NCBI GenBank assembly: GCA_958298945.1
Contig: OY282607.1
Coordinates: 75,322,868-75,386,867, forward strand
Origin: Atherix ibis
Taxonomy: Eukaryota > Arthropoda > Insecta > Diptera > Athericidae
Length of the DNA: 64,000 bases
Direction of reading: 5' to 3'
The first letter of the stretch is position 1. Each line of letters starts with the position of its first letter. The notes below the pieces were generated by a model, which saw only the letters and a program-made list of their open reading frames with translations, was not told the origin of the DNA and ran no database searches. Positions 1 to 11,759 of the stretch are shown here, one piece after another. Both the position numbers and the translations under genes were made by a program.

Positions 1-309
1 AATATTCAAAATATAATTACTTTTTCGAATTTATTGAAGACAAATAAAAAAAGGAGAAATCTTATTGATTTTTTATAATGAATTGTATTTTTAGAAACTT
101 ATTGTTCGGATTTAAACAAGAATCTTTCATTAGACAAGAAAAGTATGGAAATCTAATTAAAAGTTGTTATGCTTATAATCACCGTGAAATTTTATAAATT
201 ATCACGAATACTTTATTAATAAGTACGCATATCCGGTGTTTTTTTTTATCTGCAACTACAATTTTATTGTAACAAGCATATTTACATAACATTTTAATTT
301 ACAATCTTG
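1..309. other. AT-rich DNA, no gene seen
   Basis: No open frame, repeat or RNA gene that I can support. The sequence is unstructured AT-rich DNA leading into a LINE fragment. Confidence 0.5.
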
Positions 310-1135
310 GGCATCATGAAGTGGGAGTAAACACCCATCGGCCTTTCTTCAACTCACGGAAGTAAGATTCTTTTAAAAAATCTCTAGGCCATTGTCTCTT
401 AAGTCTCCGATGAGTGTTTCCGGGGATGGCAGTACAAGACAGAGAATTAGATTCAGGGGATGGCAGTACAAGACAAGTAGATTATGATGATAGGGTAAAC
501 GGGAGTGAAATTGTTAGGAACATAAAAGGAGGCATCTACAATTTTAGTCTAAGAAGTTGTAGGTGACGTCTGTTAGCTTAAACTCTTTTTAGTCTAGTAT
601 GTGGGTTCCATAATCCCAAATAACGCAATTTATCATATTGTGGAAATTTGTTGGTATTAAGGTATATAGGGGTAGGTTTTCCTTGACAAAGTGTGAAAAT
701 AATGTCAGCACTCTTCTGTTCATTTACTTTCACTCTCCATCTGTTAAACCAGGATTGAAGGTTGTGTATATGGAATTGTAAATAATTGGAAGCTATGTCA
801 GAATTTGTATGTGTAAAAATGATGGCCGTATCGTCTGCATAAGTAGCAATGATAGTAATAGGATCAGCTGGGATGTTATGTGTATAAATATTATGAAAAA
901 GGAGACCAAGGATACTACTTTGTGGAACTCCGGCTAGAATAGGATATATTTCCGAGGATTCTGAGTTAATTGCAACTTGGAAATATCGTTGGGAGAGATA
1001 TTAATTTATGATAAGGTAGTATGTTGAAGGAAGAAAGATGTTGAGTTTCCAGAGGATTCGAGGATGCCACACACGATCAAAATCTTGGGAGATATCTCAA
1101 AATACTCGTTGGGAGATATCTGAAAATACTCCTTG
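310..1135 (-). pseudogene. Degenerate non-LTR retrotransposon (Jockey/I-like) reverse transcriptase fragment
   Basis: Read on the minus strand, this stretch gives broken pieces of a LINE reverse transcriptase. The active-site motif YADD is encoded by the complement of 830-841. It is preceded by a GVPQ(S)SILG-like block near 890-935 and followed by a WFNRWRVKVNEQK-like thumb segment near 720-770, then an LRYLGL-like motif near 610-640. The C-terminal tail appears to continue to about 310. No frame is open across it; stops and frameshifts are frequent. The reading order of motifs (GVPQ, then YADD, then RYLGL) is that of Jockey-superfamily ORF2. The upstream endonuclease part is missing, so this is an old truncated insertion. 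The exact clade is uncertain. Confidence 0.75.
422..475. repeat. Tandem pair of 20-bp units
   Basis: The 20-base unit beginning GGGGATGGCAGTAC occurs at 422-441 and again at 456-475, period 34. It lies inside the LINE fragment and is a local duplication. Confidence 0.85.
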
Positions 1136-3742
1136 GCGCAATAGAAGATGCAATATGATCAACAATGCGATGGCATTGCTATATCCGGTGTTAAATTCAA
1201 AAGTTCTGCATTTTTAATTAATGCGGAAATAAGGCGCATTTTTTTTAGCTGGCCAAAATATTTTGGTTCAAAACAATTTTACGGGATATTGGGGTGCATA
1301 CTTATTAGATCAGTGTTTATAATACAGATCAGACATTACATAACACATCAGCAAGTTTTGAATAAATTAACAGGCGCCCATTCAACGAATCTACTGCGAA
1401 AACCCAATTAGCAGACGTGCAATTAGTAGACATCCCTTTAAGTGGAAGAGCTACACCAAGCAGGACATAAATAGACTAAGTGACAGAAGTTGAAGCGACA
1501 TATCTTCTAACAGAGAAACCTTTTTAAACGATGTTCAAAACCCAATGGGTTCTAGTCCTAATAATAATCGATTCACAAAAAAATTAAAGATAACGATTTA
1601 ATAATTCTAAATATTCTTATCATTAAATCCGTGTATAAGCAACTCTTATAACAAGTTTAATCTTGAAAAAAAATAAGCTTTTTTGTCTATGCCAAATGAC
1701 GTGTTTTTTTAAAAGAAAATTTGAAATAATTACACAGGAATTTATAAACGATCTATAAATTTATAAAAGAAAATTCCGTTTTTTCTGTACAAGTTGCAAT
1801 ATATTAAACTTTTCAATGTAACTAAATAAAGTCAAATATCATATAAATATTGGCGTAAACGTTCTAAATTGCAATATAAGCATGACTCTTATTAAGAGGA
1901 CGAAATTGAACTTGAAAAGAAAATAAATTGTATTAAAAGAAATGTATACAATATAAATATTTGAATGCGCAAAACGAAATATGAATACAATCGTACAGAT
2001 ATGCTACCATACAAAATTGCCTGATTGTGTATATAAAAGTGTTCCAAGATTAAGATAATAAATTTTTCGGGTGGGTTACCTACAACGTGATAAGAAAACT
2101 GATTATTCACTGTTACAATACGAGTATATAGGAGGTATGGTCTACGCACGAAATGGTATATTTAACCCCATACATATGTACGAGTACTTACATACATATT
2201 TGCACAATATAAGAGAATCGCGAGAATATATATTAATATTATCAAAATAGAATAGGAACCATAAATATAGTATCTTTCCACTACTACAATACATACGTAA
2301 GGATATACGCGGATATCGTAGAAAGGTCGGGTATATTTTTTTAGGTTTCAGTTGGTAACTTTGCTTTTTATATTAATACGAAAAAGGACTATTTCAGTGT
2401 CAAAAATTTAGTGACATGTACACCTGTTTGTATGCTCGTAACTTTGTTAAAATATATCTACGCTAAATGAAATAAAAATAAATGAAGTTCGTTTTATTAA
2501 CATAAAATTTCTCTCGATTCTAACTCGAATTTAGAGATTCTATTTAGTTTGGTTGTTGCAAAGAATGTACAATTTTGTAACAATAGACATTTTTCAGTTT
2601 GATTGAAGCACTTAATCTACTCGAAATTGTTAAATTTATCGCAGACAGCTTACAATTTCAGTCTTTTTTCTCATTTAATTTGCTTATCAAATGGTCTGTT
2701 GCTTCTTTTAGTATTTTGTTATTCATTCTGTTTTTTTTTTATATAAAAACTCGTACAAATATAAAATATGCAAAAGTATATAAAAATGAAAATTTCAAGT
2801 AGGAAAATTACAAAATTTATGAAGTCAAGTGTTTTAGAAATTAATTGGATGGTATTTTTTCCGTGTACGAGATTTTGTACTTTCATTATGGTTTGTAAAA
2901 AATAAGGCCCTAACGTAATGTTTATTTTCACGAGGGTTAACTAATAAATAAAGATAAAAAGTTATTAAGGGAGCAATAGATAGAATTTGAGTAATTTATT
3001 CAAACATTTTAGTTTAGAAATACATACATACTCATATATATAATATGAGAGTATAAGAGGATAATTCCTAATATAAAATACGAAATAATTGAATCCTTTT
3101 TTATTTAAATATATTTAATTAATTCATTTCATTAAATTTATATAATATTTTTCAATTTTTTTTTTGGTATTTTAGTCCTAATGTTATTTAGTTAATTTTA
3201 GAACACATACAGATAGCATATATATTTTTTTTACATCTAATATTGCATGACTTATTAATAAAGCCTCACTAGAATGAATACGTGTACTTGTAAAAGTAGT
3301 TATTTTCGATATTATTGACTTATCTATAAAAACATACTTTCAAATAGTTTTTAAATGATTTATAATAGAAATATTAAGATACACAGCTATCATATGTAAT
3401 TTTTTTTTTGGTTTTGAATCTAAACCAAAAGTGTTAAATATGCAGAATATTCTAAAGGATTGTACACAACTTTTTAAAATTTTATTATTTCGTTTGCTGT
3501 ATACGATTTATCTGTTAAAACCATATCTTTAGTAGTCCAAACGGATGTGAAGATATCGCTCTCCAGTCCCAGCAATAATATGTTAGTTCCATTTCCCCAT
3601 TTTCATCTTCTAAAAGAACCTTCTAAGGTATTAGCATAGTCCATTATTATTTTTGCAGAATGTTAAGGTGACTCGTACATAATTTGTGGACTTCCATTTG
3701 CTGACTGTTTTGTTTATTAATGTTACGATCTTACGTAGATTT
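1136..3742. other. AT-rich intergenic DNA without a supported gene
   Basis: Only short open frames are present (longest about 85 codons), with low-complexity leucine, isoleucine and phenylalanine-rich translations typical of AT-rich non-coding DNA. Two exact copies of the octamer TACGAGTA lie at 2119-2126 and 2179-2186. The block 3530-3700 is less AT-rich and may be an unrecognised repeat. Confidence 0.5.
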
Positions 3743-5036
3743 AGTTTGGCTGAAAAGTTTATAAGGTTGACGTCTAGATGGTGCCTCTTGCAAAAATCAT
3801 AACAAAATCATCTTAATTATAACAAAGCACCATCCTTCAAATGATTCCTGTCAAAATTTGACAGCAATCGGTCGATTGGTTCGTGAGATATAGGATTTTG
3901 AGTGAAGCAACTTTTGTTATTGAAAAAAATATGGATAAAGACGAATTTCGTGTATCGATAAAGCATTGCTTTTTGATGAAAAAAAATACAGTGGAAACCA
4001 AAGCATGGTTTGACAAACGTTATCCGGACTCTGCTCCAGCTATTTCAACTGTGGAATATTGGTTTCGTCAATTTCGAACTGGTCGTACGAGCACAGTTGA
4101 TGCAGAACGCAGTGGACGCCCAAAAGAGGTGGTTACGGCAGAAAACATCAAAAAAATCCACAAAATAATTTTAAATGACCGTAAAGTGAAGTTGAGCGAG
4201 ATAGCTGAGACTCTGAAGATATCGAAAGAGCGTGTTGGACATATCGTGCAAGAATATTTGGGCATACGAAAGCTGTATGCAAAGTGGGTGCCGCGTGAGC
4301 TCACTGTGGACCAAATACAACAACGTGTTGATGATTCTGAGCAGTGTTTGGAGCTGTTCAAGCGCAATAAACCCGAATTTTTGCGTCGATATGTGACAAT
4401 GGATGAAACATGGCTCCGTCACTACACTCCAGAGTCCAATCGGCAGTCGGCAGAGTGGATAGCGAGCGACGAACCGAATCCAAAACGCGGAAAGACGCAA
4501 CAGTCGGATGGCAAGGTGATGGCGTCTGTATTTTGGAATGCGCATGGTATAATATTCATTGACTATCTCCAGAAGGGGCAGACGATCAACAGCGAATATT
4601 ATATAGCGTTATTGGATCGTTTGAAGAAAGAAATCGCTAAGAAACGGCCTCATTTGAAGAAGAAAAAAGTATTGTTTCACCAAGCAATTGCACCGTGTCA
4701 CAAGTCGATGAAAACGATGGTTAAACTCAATGAATTAGGCTACGAATTGCTTCCCCATCCACCGTATTCTCCAGATCTGGCCCCCAGCAACTTTCTCCTG
4801 TTTGCAGACCTCAAGAGAATGGTCGCTGGCAAGAAATTTAAGACCGATGATGAAGTGATTGCCTATTTTGAGGCAAAACCGAAAGAGTACTATAAAAATG
4901 GTATCGAAAAGTTGGAAGATCGCTATAATCGCTGTATCGCCCTCGAAGGCAACTATGTTATGTTGAATAATAAAAATGAATTTTGCAAAAAAAAATATTT
5001 TTACTGTGTTACCTTATAAACTTTTCAGCCGAACTT
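3743..5036 (+). mobile_element. Mariner-family (DD34D) DNA transposon, near full length
   Basis: The element is bounded by an inverted repeat of about 25 bp: GTTTGGCTGAAAAG at the left (3743-3767) and its complement, with one difference near the tip, at 5011-5036. It encloses one long transposase frame. The left end follows a TA dinucleotide; the right end runs into a T tract before the next TA, so the exact right boundary is uncertain. Family and length (about 1.3 kb) fit mariner. Confidence 0.88.
3931..5019 (+). CDS. Mariner transposase, full-length frame with altered catalytic site
   Basis: An uninterrupted frame of 362 codons encodes a mariner transposase: paired helix-turn-helix domains (residues about 1-115) with the linker WVPREL near 119-123, and a DDE catalytic domain behind it. 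I chose the ATG at 3931, which gives the usual MDKDEF-type start. The first catalytic aspartate is present (D158, in VTMDETW). The second position, normally in HQDNAPCH, reads HQAIAPCH (A252), and the third, normally PSD(F/Y), reads PSNF (N287); the 34-residue spacing is retained. The native stop is lost, so the protein reads through the 3' UTR into the terminal repeat and ends at 5019. About four residues are also missing near residue 315. By family knowledge it could bind DNA but should not cut it. Confidence 0.85.
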   Translation: MDKDEFRVSIKHCFLMKKNTVETKAWFDKRYPDSAPAISTVEYWFRQFRTGRTSTVDAERSGRPKEVVTAENIKKIHKIILNDRKVKLSEIAETLKISKERVGHIVQEYLGIRKLYAKWVPRELTVDQIQQRVDDSEQCLELFKRNKPEFLRRYVTMDETWLRHYTPESNRQSAEWIASDEPNPKRGKTQQSDGKVMASVFWNAHGIIFIDYLQKGQTINSEYYIALLDRLKKEIAKKRPHLKKKKVLFHQAIAPCHKSMKTMVKLNELGYELLPHPPYSPDLAPSNFLLFADLKRMVAGKKFKTDDEVIAYFEAKPKEYYKNGIEKLEDRYNRCIALEGNYVMLNNKNEFCKKKYFYCVTL

Positions 5037-5099
5037 TTTTTATTTAGCTAAGTTATAGTTTCACAATATAGATTACAAGTGTTTGTTTGTTTAGGATGT

Positions 5100-5860
5100 T
5101 CGAATCCTATTCGAATCTTCTCGCTGTATTTCCACTTCAGACTGTGTTTCTACGATCTAACTTTATGCACCGATCACTTAAAAGCATTTATCGTTTACAC
5201 TTCCCGACTTTATTCGTCGTAGTATCCGACTTCAACCAGTCATTCTGAGATCAGCTTCCAAATCTCCATTCTCCAATCGATATCGTCACTCCATTCCTCG
5301 CTAAGACATTACATTCTTATACATCTTACAACCTCGGCTTCTTTATCCCCTTTGTGGAGTACAAGGTCTACAAATATTTATATTAGGCCTCCTCGACAAA
5401 GCATACGTATTGCTAGTCGACGCTCCTTATAACAAAGCATAGGTATTGCTAGTCGCTCTTCAAGGTTCCACATTTGAAGTCGATTGTTAGTCTATATTTT
5501 CTAATAAAGTCCAATCCGACTATGCCATCGACGATATCTGCCGGACAGTAGTGGGTGTATTCCTATTAATTTTTTTCTGAATATAACTTTTGGCAAGCCG
5601 TGCTACCGTGTGTGAACCGATAACTATTCGAGATGCAACTGTATGCAGAGTTAATCGACACGGATACAGGTTTTATCAATTTCGCCATCTATTACGAGGC
5701 TATTTCCATCATAAGTCTGTAAAATTCTGTTAATGGGGACTCTCTTCATTAAATTCATCTGTACGGGGTCACTAGTGCGACGCGCAACTGCTACTCTCCG
5801 ATTCTTTGTGTCGATTTGAAATATTTTTTCGATTTGAAATTTTGACGATAGATATACCAT
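5100..5860 (-). pseudogene. Ty3/gypsy LTR retrotransposon relic (protease region)
   Basis: On the minus strand the 5651-5860 frame (about 69 codons) ends in IDGEIDKTCIRVD, which resembles the lead-in to a retropepsin active site. Further on (complement of about 5460-5535) the translation contains ADIVDGIVGLDFIRKYRL, which matches the retropepsin C-terminal consensus (I/V)LG-D-F. The two are in different frames with stops between. No LTR, gag or reverse transcriptase is recognisable around it. This is a decayed internal fragment; its flanks (5100-5440) are less AT-rich and may be more of the same element. Confidence 0.6.
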
Positions 5861-6214
5861 TTTAATTGGATGCCATTTTAGTTAATTATTATTTTGTTAA
5901 TATTGTATTTAAAAGCCATAGAGAGTATACGTGCAAAATTATTATAAAGTATTGTCTTTATTGTAAAAAAATTTACGAAAATAATTTATCAATTTGCTCA
6001 GAAAATTATGTGAAGAATCGGGTCGGAATAATGTACCTTCAAATTATTTTTTTCATTTGTGCGAATAATTTGAATACATGTAATACGCGAAAACGTTTTA
6101 CAGACGACACCCTGATTTTTACTTAAGCGTCTTTGTTAATAAACAAAGTAGCCACCTTAAGAAAGGTTCAATTCACGAACAAGATTATCATCCTTGTACA
6201 GTAACTGTGTAGAG
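5861..6214. other. Intergenic gap, nothing recognised
   Basis: One open frame of 86 codons (5866-6126) has low-complexity content and no resemblance to a family I know. I do not call it a gene. Confidence 0.4.
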
Positions 6215-6415
6215 AGTTATTTGAGCCGGAGGTATCATTTGTCCGTTTGCCTTTGTGGACGAAGCTGGCAATGATGTAACGGTGACTGTTAACCGATATA
6301 AAAAGGTGCTACAGAACTTGTCCATCAGAAAGTTGGACCAATTGGGATTGGACGATATGCGGTTTAAAGAGGATGGCGCCACATAACACATTGTATGTAC
6401 AACAATTGAAATCCT
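6215..6415 (+). pseudogene. Tc1-like (Tc3/IS630 type) transposase fragment
   Basis: The forward strand gives DEAGNDVTVTVNRYKKV and then LGLDDMRFKEDGAT in conceptual translation. This is the middle of the catalytic domain of the common insect Tc1-like transposase whose second aspartate lies in F(Q/K)(Q/E)DGAT. Both ends of the element are missing and the frame is broken. It is cut off by the mariner that begins at 6442. Related fragments lie at about 18.95-19.59 kb and 20.45-20.80 kb. Confidence 0.7.
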
Positions 6416-6441
6416 GAAAGTGTCTTAAAAAGGAAGTACTA

Positions 6442-7699
6442 CGAGGGTAATTCACCAAGTACTTAGCCTACAAAAGAAAAACGAAAATTTTGGAAAGGTG
6501 GCAATTTATTTTTCCACATAATCTCCTTCAAGCTCGATACACTTGGCCCAGCGATGCTCTAACTTTTTTAACCCGTCCAAAAAATACATTTTCTCGAGGG
6601 AAGCAAAATAGGCCTCCGTGGCGACGATGACCTCCTCATTCGACCCAAATCTATTCCCGGCGAGTGATTTTTTCAGTTTTGAAAGAAAAAGTAGTCACAG
6701 GGGGCCAAATCTGGAGAGTACGGTGGATGGGGCAGCCATTCGTAGCGCAATTCGACCAATTTGGCCATGGCGACGGCGGAGGTGTGAGCCGGCGCGTTGT
6801 CGTGGTTGAACAGCACTTTTTTCTTCGCAAAGCGGGGCCGCTTTTTCTTCAATTCGACGTCAAATCGGCCCAATAAGTCAGCATAGTAGCGCCCCGTGAT
6901 TGTTTTACTCTTCTTGAGGTAATCGATGTGGATCACACCTTGTGAATCCCAGAAAACGGTGGCCATCACCTTTCCGGCCGATCGAACAGTCTTCGCCTTC
7001 TTTGGAGCACGTTCGCCGGGTGAAGTCCACTGTTTCGACTGTTCCTTGGTCTCTGGTGTGTACCAGTGAATCCATGTTTCGTCGACGGTCATGAAACGAC
7101 GCAAGAACTCCGCTGGATTACGCTGAAACAGCGCCAAACACGTCGCCGATGTGGTCTCATGGTTGCGCTTGTTTTCCGGTGTGAGCAAACGCGGCACCCA
7201 TCGCACCGACAGCTTTCTCATGCCCAGTTCTTCGCGTAGAATATGATGCACCGTTCCTACTGCAATGCCCATAGTCTCAGCTATCTCGTGAACCTTCAAT
7301 CGACGGTCTGCCAACACGAGATCGTGGACTTTTTTAACGTTTTCCTCCGTAGCAGCCGTTTTCGTGCGGCCACGAAGAAACTCGTTGAACCAATTCTTGA
7401 CGGTCGCCATCGAAGGAGAAGAGTCACCATACATAGCATCCAAGCGATCTTTGATTTGGCTGCGCGTTTTCCCTTCCAAAAACAAGAATCTAATCACCGA
7501 ACGATATTGTTCTTTTTCCATTTTTGTGCAACCGACCAACACGCTCGCTTTCAAAGGCTCTCAAAACAAAACTTATGAAGGGAATTAACTGAAACTTTGA
7601 CAGTAGGCTACTAAAATAATGTACTGCACGATGGTAAATTTCTTTTGTGACAGCAGTTCCATCGCGCGGTGAGGCTAAGTACTTGTTGAATGACCCTCG
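6442..7699 (-). mobile_element. Mariner element with complete inverted termini and TA target duplication
   Basis: Both ends carry an inverted repeat of about 28 bp that begins CGAGGGT and ends AAGTACTTAGCCT, and the element is flanked by TA at 6440-6441 and 7700-7701. The 1,258-bp body holds one minus-strand transposase gene. The ends belong to the same family as the element at 46,780-48,054, so at least two members of this family with CGAGGG tips are in the window. Confidence 0.95.
6506..7521 (-). pseudogene. Mariner transposase with one frameshift near the 3' end
   Basis: The minus-strand frame opens at ATG 7521 (MEKEQY) and runs to about 6680. There a one-base loss after the FFFQN codons shifts the frame, and the remaining C-terminal part can be followed in the next frame to a stop at 6506-6508. 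The N-terminal domain lacks about ten residues after FLRGRTKT, between the two helix-turn-helix motifs. All three catalytic aspartates are present: VDETW, NHDNAPAH and APCDYF. The protein is therefore chemically complete but genetically broken. The damage is slight, so the insertion is fairly young. Confidence 0.9.
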
Positions 7700-7701
7700 T
7701 A

Positions 7702-10411
7702 CACTAGTCTACCAGTCAATTAAACAAATTTACAGAAAACATATATGAAATAAAATTAGACCAAAAATGTGTGTAAGAGTGCTAAAACATGTCATCGAAG
7801 TCGGAAATTAATCCGATATTTAAGTCTATATAAAGGATTGTCGTCAACAAATTACTGTTTCTAATTTAAAGTAGAAATTATTTGGGAAAACAATTGTAAG
7901 CCTGTTTTTAGGAACAACCCGTATAAACACGATATTCTAAAATATTTGGAAATTAAATAAATAAACACATTAACCATCATTTTCTTAAAATACCTTTTAT
8001 ATTTGGCAACAAAATACTTATGAATAAAAAAAATTTGACAAAAAGTCATAAATAGAATATTATTTTCTAAGAATTCAATAATTTTTTAACATAAATAAAT
8101 GAGATTTACTTGTAAATTAATATAATTTATGGTTCATTATCAATATTATTTAAGAAAGTAATAATTTTAATAATGTAGAACACATGCGATATATTGTTCT
8201 ATATATATGATAATGCAAAATACAATTAAATTTATTATAAAGACAAAATCAAATATGATTTATTAATTAAAAAAATACGATATAAAATAAGATTAAAGAT
8301 AAAAAAATTTTTATTTAAATACTAGCAATATTTTTAAAAAAATATAAAATATTTCAGTTATTGCTTTTCGGAATGATCTATAACCTTATCTATTTTCAAG
8401 TGAAGACAAAGTTTACTATTTCATAGAATACTGAATACTATAAAATAAAATGGTATCGATATATATTTATATATACTCGTATGTACTTTACTCCTGAATT
8501 GCATGAACAGTTGATTATCTAGATGGAAGATTGATGAGTTATCCTTGACGAACGAACTTTGTTGAATGGTACAATTTAGATAATTTCTAAAAGATAGACA
8601 ATATCATTATATAATACAAGAGAACAGTGAAAATATTTTTCTGTGATAGAAAAAGTTTTTATAACTTAACTATAAAATTTATTCAACAAATATTACGCTA
8701 ATCAACAAAAAAATATTTCCATATAATTTTCCTGTATAAAAACTTATAGAATTTAATAAATTATATATTTATTTATTATATATGTTGATATATATATATA
8801 TCTATAATCTTATGTTGAAGGATGAATACTTTCCTTTGAATATGATAAAAAGGCTTATCGTAATTAATTTGAATTCGTGAAGTCGCAATTGTTCTAAGCA
8901 AATTTTGGGTAGATACTCGTAGATCCTTTTAAATCCAATTATGAAAATATCAACTGAATAAACTGCTTTATGGTAATAAAAGTATTGATAAATAATAAGT
9001 ATTAGATAATAATATTTAAAACTATATTTATTATATTTAAGTAGTGGAAACTCAAAAACTATTTGTCCTTATTTTCATATATATACCAAAATATTTTTGT
9101 TTAAATGTTCAGTCATTTTCTTCAAATGAACATCTATAATTATTTTTATTTAATGTTATTAATATTTTGTTATTATTAGTTGCCAATTAAAATAAATATA
9201 AAGTTACCATTATCCTTCTTGTAAACTAATACGTGTATCTTCTGAACAGGAAAACGTACCAATTTTTATTAATATTATTTATAATTATAATAATATTAAT
9301 AAAAATTAGAACGTTTTTTGAAGATCTGTTAATTAATTTTGCTTTAAATAAAAGTTTTCCATATGATCAAAACTAAATTATACAGTTTTGTTCGTAAACA
9401 CTATTAATATTTTTACTAGTTTTAATATCAAATAATAACGTATTATTTTTACTTAACTTTTAAAAAGAGTCTTTAATCTACTTCGACGAGTCTGTTATTT
9501 TCAGGTATTTTTATGCAGTCTCTTTGAAAATTGCACAATTCAAATATGATACACACATTTGTTATATTGTCAAGTTCTTGGAAAAATTTGATGATATATT
9601 TTAAGAAAAATTACATAGTATTGTATATACACGTATTCTACACTTCAGTTTCACAAAAAAAACAATGTGATAGTTTTATTCCAACATATTGATTTTTATG
9701 ATTAAAATTTTGTCCACTTTACACAGCCTTCTTAAAAACTACTTCCTTTTATTTATTCCCTGTTATGTTAGTAAAATTAATAGAAAAGTATTGAATAATC
9801 AATATTTTCATAAATTTAATCTTTTATAAAATCTTTTAAATAAAAGACAAGAACTTAAAATGCATTCGTATTAAAGGACTTATGAGACCAAATATCCAAG
9901 CCATCAGTATTTATTTTTCTCGGTTGGTAAATAAATGCTTGGAAAGAATCGAAGAATCAGTTGGAATGAATTGATTCAATTTTGTTCAGTATCATAGTCT
10001 GGATGTGATTTAATCTTTGATCTTATGCTTAAATAAGTAAAATATTCAAAGTGGATTTGAATACATTTGAATGTTGCGATTTTGTTTGACACATGTGATT
10101 GCGTTTCCATTGCAAATATTTATAAAATTTTCACATTTTTCAAAAGAAAAGTATTTGTTAAATGTTTGATGTACGTCATTCATGAAAAGTATTTTATTTA
10201 TTTTCTAATCAAAGATAAACTTTTTACTTTATTTGAATTTCTTTGACAAAGTTGTATCACCAAATTTGAAAAAGTCTGATTTTATTTTTGCACATTTTTA
10301 TATTCACATAGTAAATATGTGCTGACAATACCAATAATATGTAATTTTTTCATATTTGCGATGAAATTTTGTAAAGGATAGGAGGAAATTACCTGACAAA
10401 CGACCCGTTTC
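7702..10411. other. AT-rich intergenic DNA without a supported gene
   Basis: No coding frame worth calling. It holds one notable inverted repeat (9261-9307) and two exact TACTCGTA octamers (8474-8481, 8924-8931). The rest is A+T-rich with short TA runs, for example near 8790. Confidence 0.5.
9261..9307. repeat. Perfect 19-bp AT inverted repeat in a longer imperfect palindrome
   Basis: The arm 9261-9279, beginning AATTTTTATTAATATT, is perfectly complementary to 9289-9307 with a 9-base loop. Outside a three-base mismatch on each side, AAACGT and ACGTTT continue the symmetry. It could be a hairpin or the core of a small fold-back element. Confidence 0.85.
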
Positions 10412-10654
10412 TGTAGTATTTCTATATATAGTACACCCAGCCTGAGAATAAACCGAGTGGCGTGATGTTTCATACACGTCATTGCTACACAGCAATAGAT
10501 AAGTTAATCACGTAGGCACTGCCATGCTTTTCATATGTCTCTGTATAACTATAATTCATTGATTAATAAACGTTCTATATATATCGTTAACAAAATGAGC
10601 ATATATATTTAATTACTGATCCCTTGTTCCTCAATCCAAGTCCAATATATTACA
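10412..10654 (+). repeat. 5' LTR
   Basis: 243 bp with TGT...ACA ends. It differs from the 3' LTR by several substitutions and small indels, and it lacks the 6-bp CTCGTA insertion found in the 3' copy. Confidence 0.93.
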
Positions 10655-10655
10655 T

Positions 10656-10666
10656 TGGCGACGAGG
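10656..10666 (+). other. Primer-binding site of the LTR element
   Basis: TGGCGACGAGG lies two bases after the 5' LTR, the normal place for a tRNA primer site. The tRNA identity is not certain; the sequence resembles serine-tRNA-type sites of insect gypsy elements. Confidence 0.75.
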
Positions 10667-10771
10667 TAAAAAGGAAAAAAGAAAGTTAAAAAGTGAAGTG
10701 AAATCAGTGCGGGAAATCTCCTAAGAAGTGAATCTGTGATTGAAGTCGAAAGCAAAAAAGGTTCATACAAG

Positions 10772-11720
10772 ATGGACGAAGCCCAAGCACGAGAATTACA
10801 AGAGCAGCTTAGAGAGGCCCAAATCACGCTGGAAAGAGTCAGAATGGAAAGAAACGAAGCAAATGCCGTAATAGAGGATATGGGAAAAGATTTGCTGAGG
10901 TTAAATAACCAGCGAGGAACGCACATGGACACAACACAGAATAACGCAACAGGCAGAAACGGAGGAACGCCGGCACCGATACAAAACGTGCAAGTATATT
11001 CAGCCACAGTAGGGTGTGTCGCGGAATATAATGAGCAAGAGGATTGGAAAAACTACCAAGAAAGGTTGGAACAATATAGTAAATAACATACTGGAGCCAC
11101 ATAGAAAGGTGGCTACGCTCATAACGGTCATTGGGACAAAAGGTTATGGAGTACTCGCAAATTTGTGCAACCCAGTATTACCATCGCAAAAAACATACGA
11201 GAAATTATGTGCTATATTGAAAAAACAATTCTCAAAGACAATATCGGTATTTCGTAAACGCACGGAATTTTTCGACTTAACGCAAGGCGAGAATGAGTCA
11301 GCACGTGCCAATGGGGTGCGCCGCTCGACTTGATGATTACGAATAAGTTCGTAGCTGGTCTAAAGAAAGGCAAGATTTTAGATCGCGTGTGCGAAGAAGA
11401 CCATACAAAGAGGTCGGAGCAAATCGTCGAAATTGCGAAGAAGAAAGAGGCAGCTCTTATACAGTCGCATCAGGAAATAAACGTACATAAGGTAAGCTTT
11501 GACAGAAAAAGTAAGCAAATTGAAGCCATAAACCAAAGCAAAGCCGGTAAAGAGGGCTATAAATAGAAACTTAACAAAGAGTCAAAAGGCGGCAAACAAT
11601 GCAATCATTGCGGTTATAGCAACCACGAGTCCGTAGACTGCAAATTTAAATCCTATAAATGCAACCGTTGCGGTATAATAGGGCATTTAGGGAAAATATG
11701 GCAGAAAAAAGGAAAGGAAC
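10772..11720 (+). pseudogene. gag of the LTR element (broken)
   Basis: The frame opens with ATG at 10772 (MDEAQARELQEQLREAQ), an N-terminal coiled coil of about 50 residues. A small deletion near 11077 shifts the frame. The capsid-like part (NILEPHRKVATLITVIG) continues in the next frame to a stop at 11333, then resumes at about 11330 to a premature stop at 11566. Two CCHC zinc knuckles follow from 11600 (CNHCGYSNHESVDC and CNRCGIIGH); the last cysteine of the second is replaced by tryptophan. At least three frame breaks make this a non-functional gag. Confidence 0.88.
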
Positions 11721-11759
11721 AAGCTAAACAGCACTTCGTGGAGATATAAAACCACGACT

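Noticed and set aside
1148..1411. 87-codon forward frame after the LINE fragment
   Set aside because: No recognisable family, composition like the surrounding non-coding DNA, and no start context or splice structure.
4068..4545. Minus-strand frames of 99 and 124 codons in the 3.7-5.0 kb mariner
   Set aside because: They are antisense shadows of the transposase.
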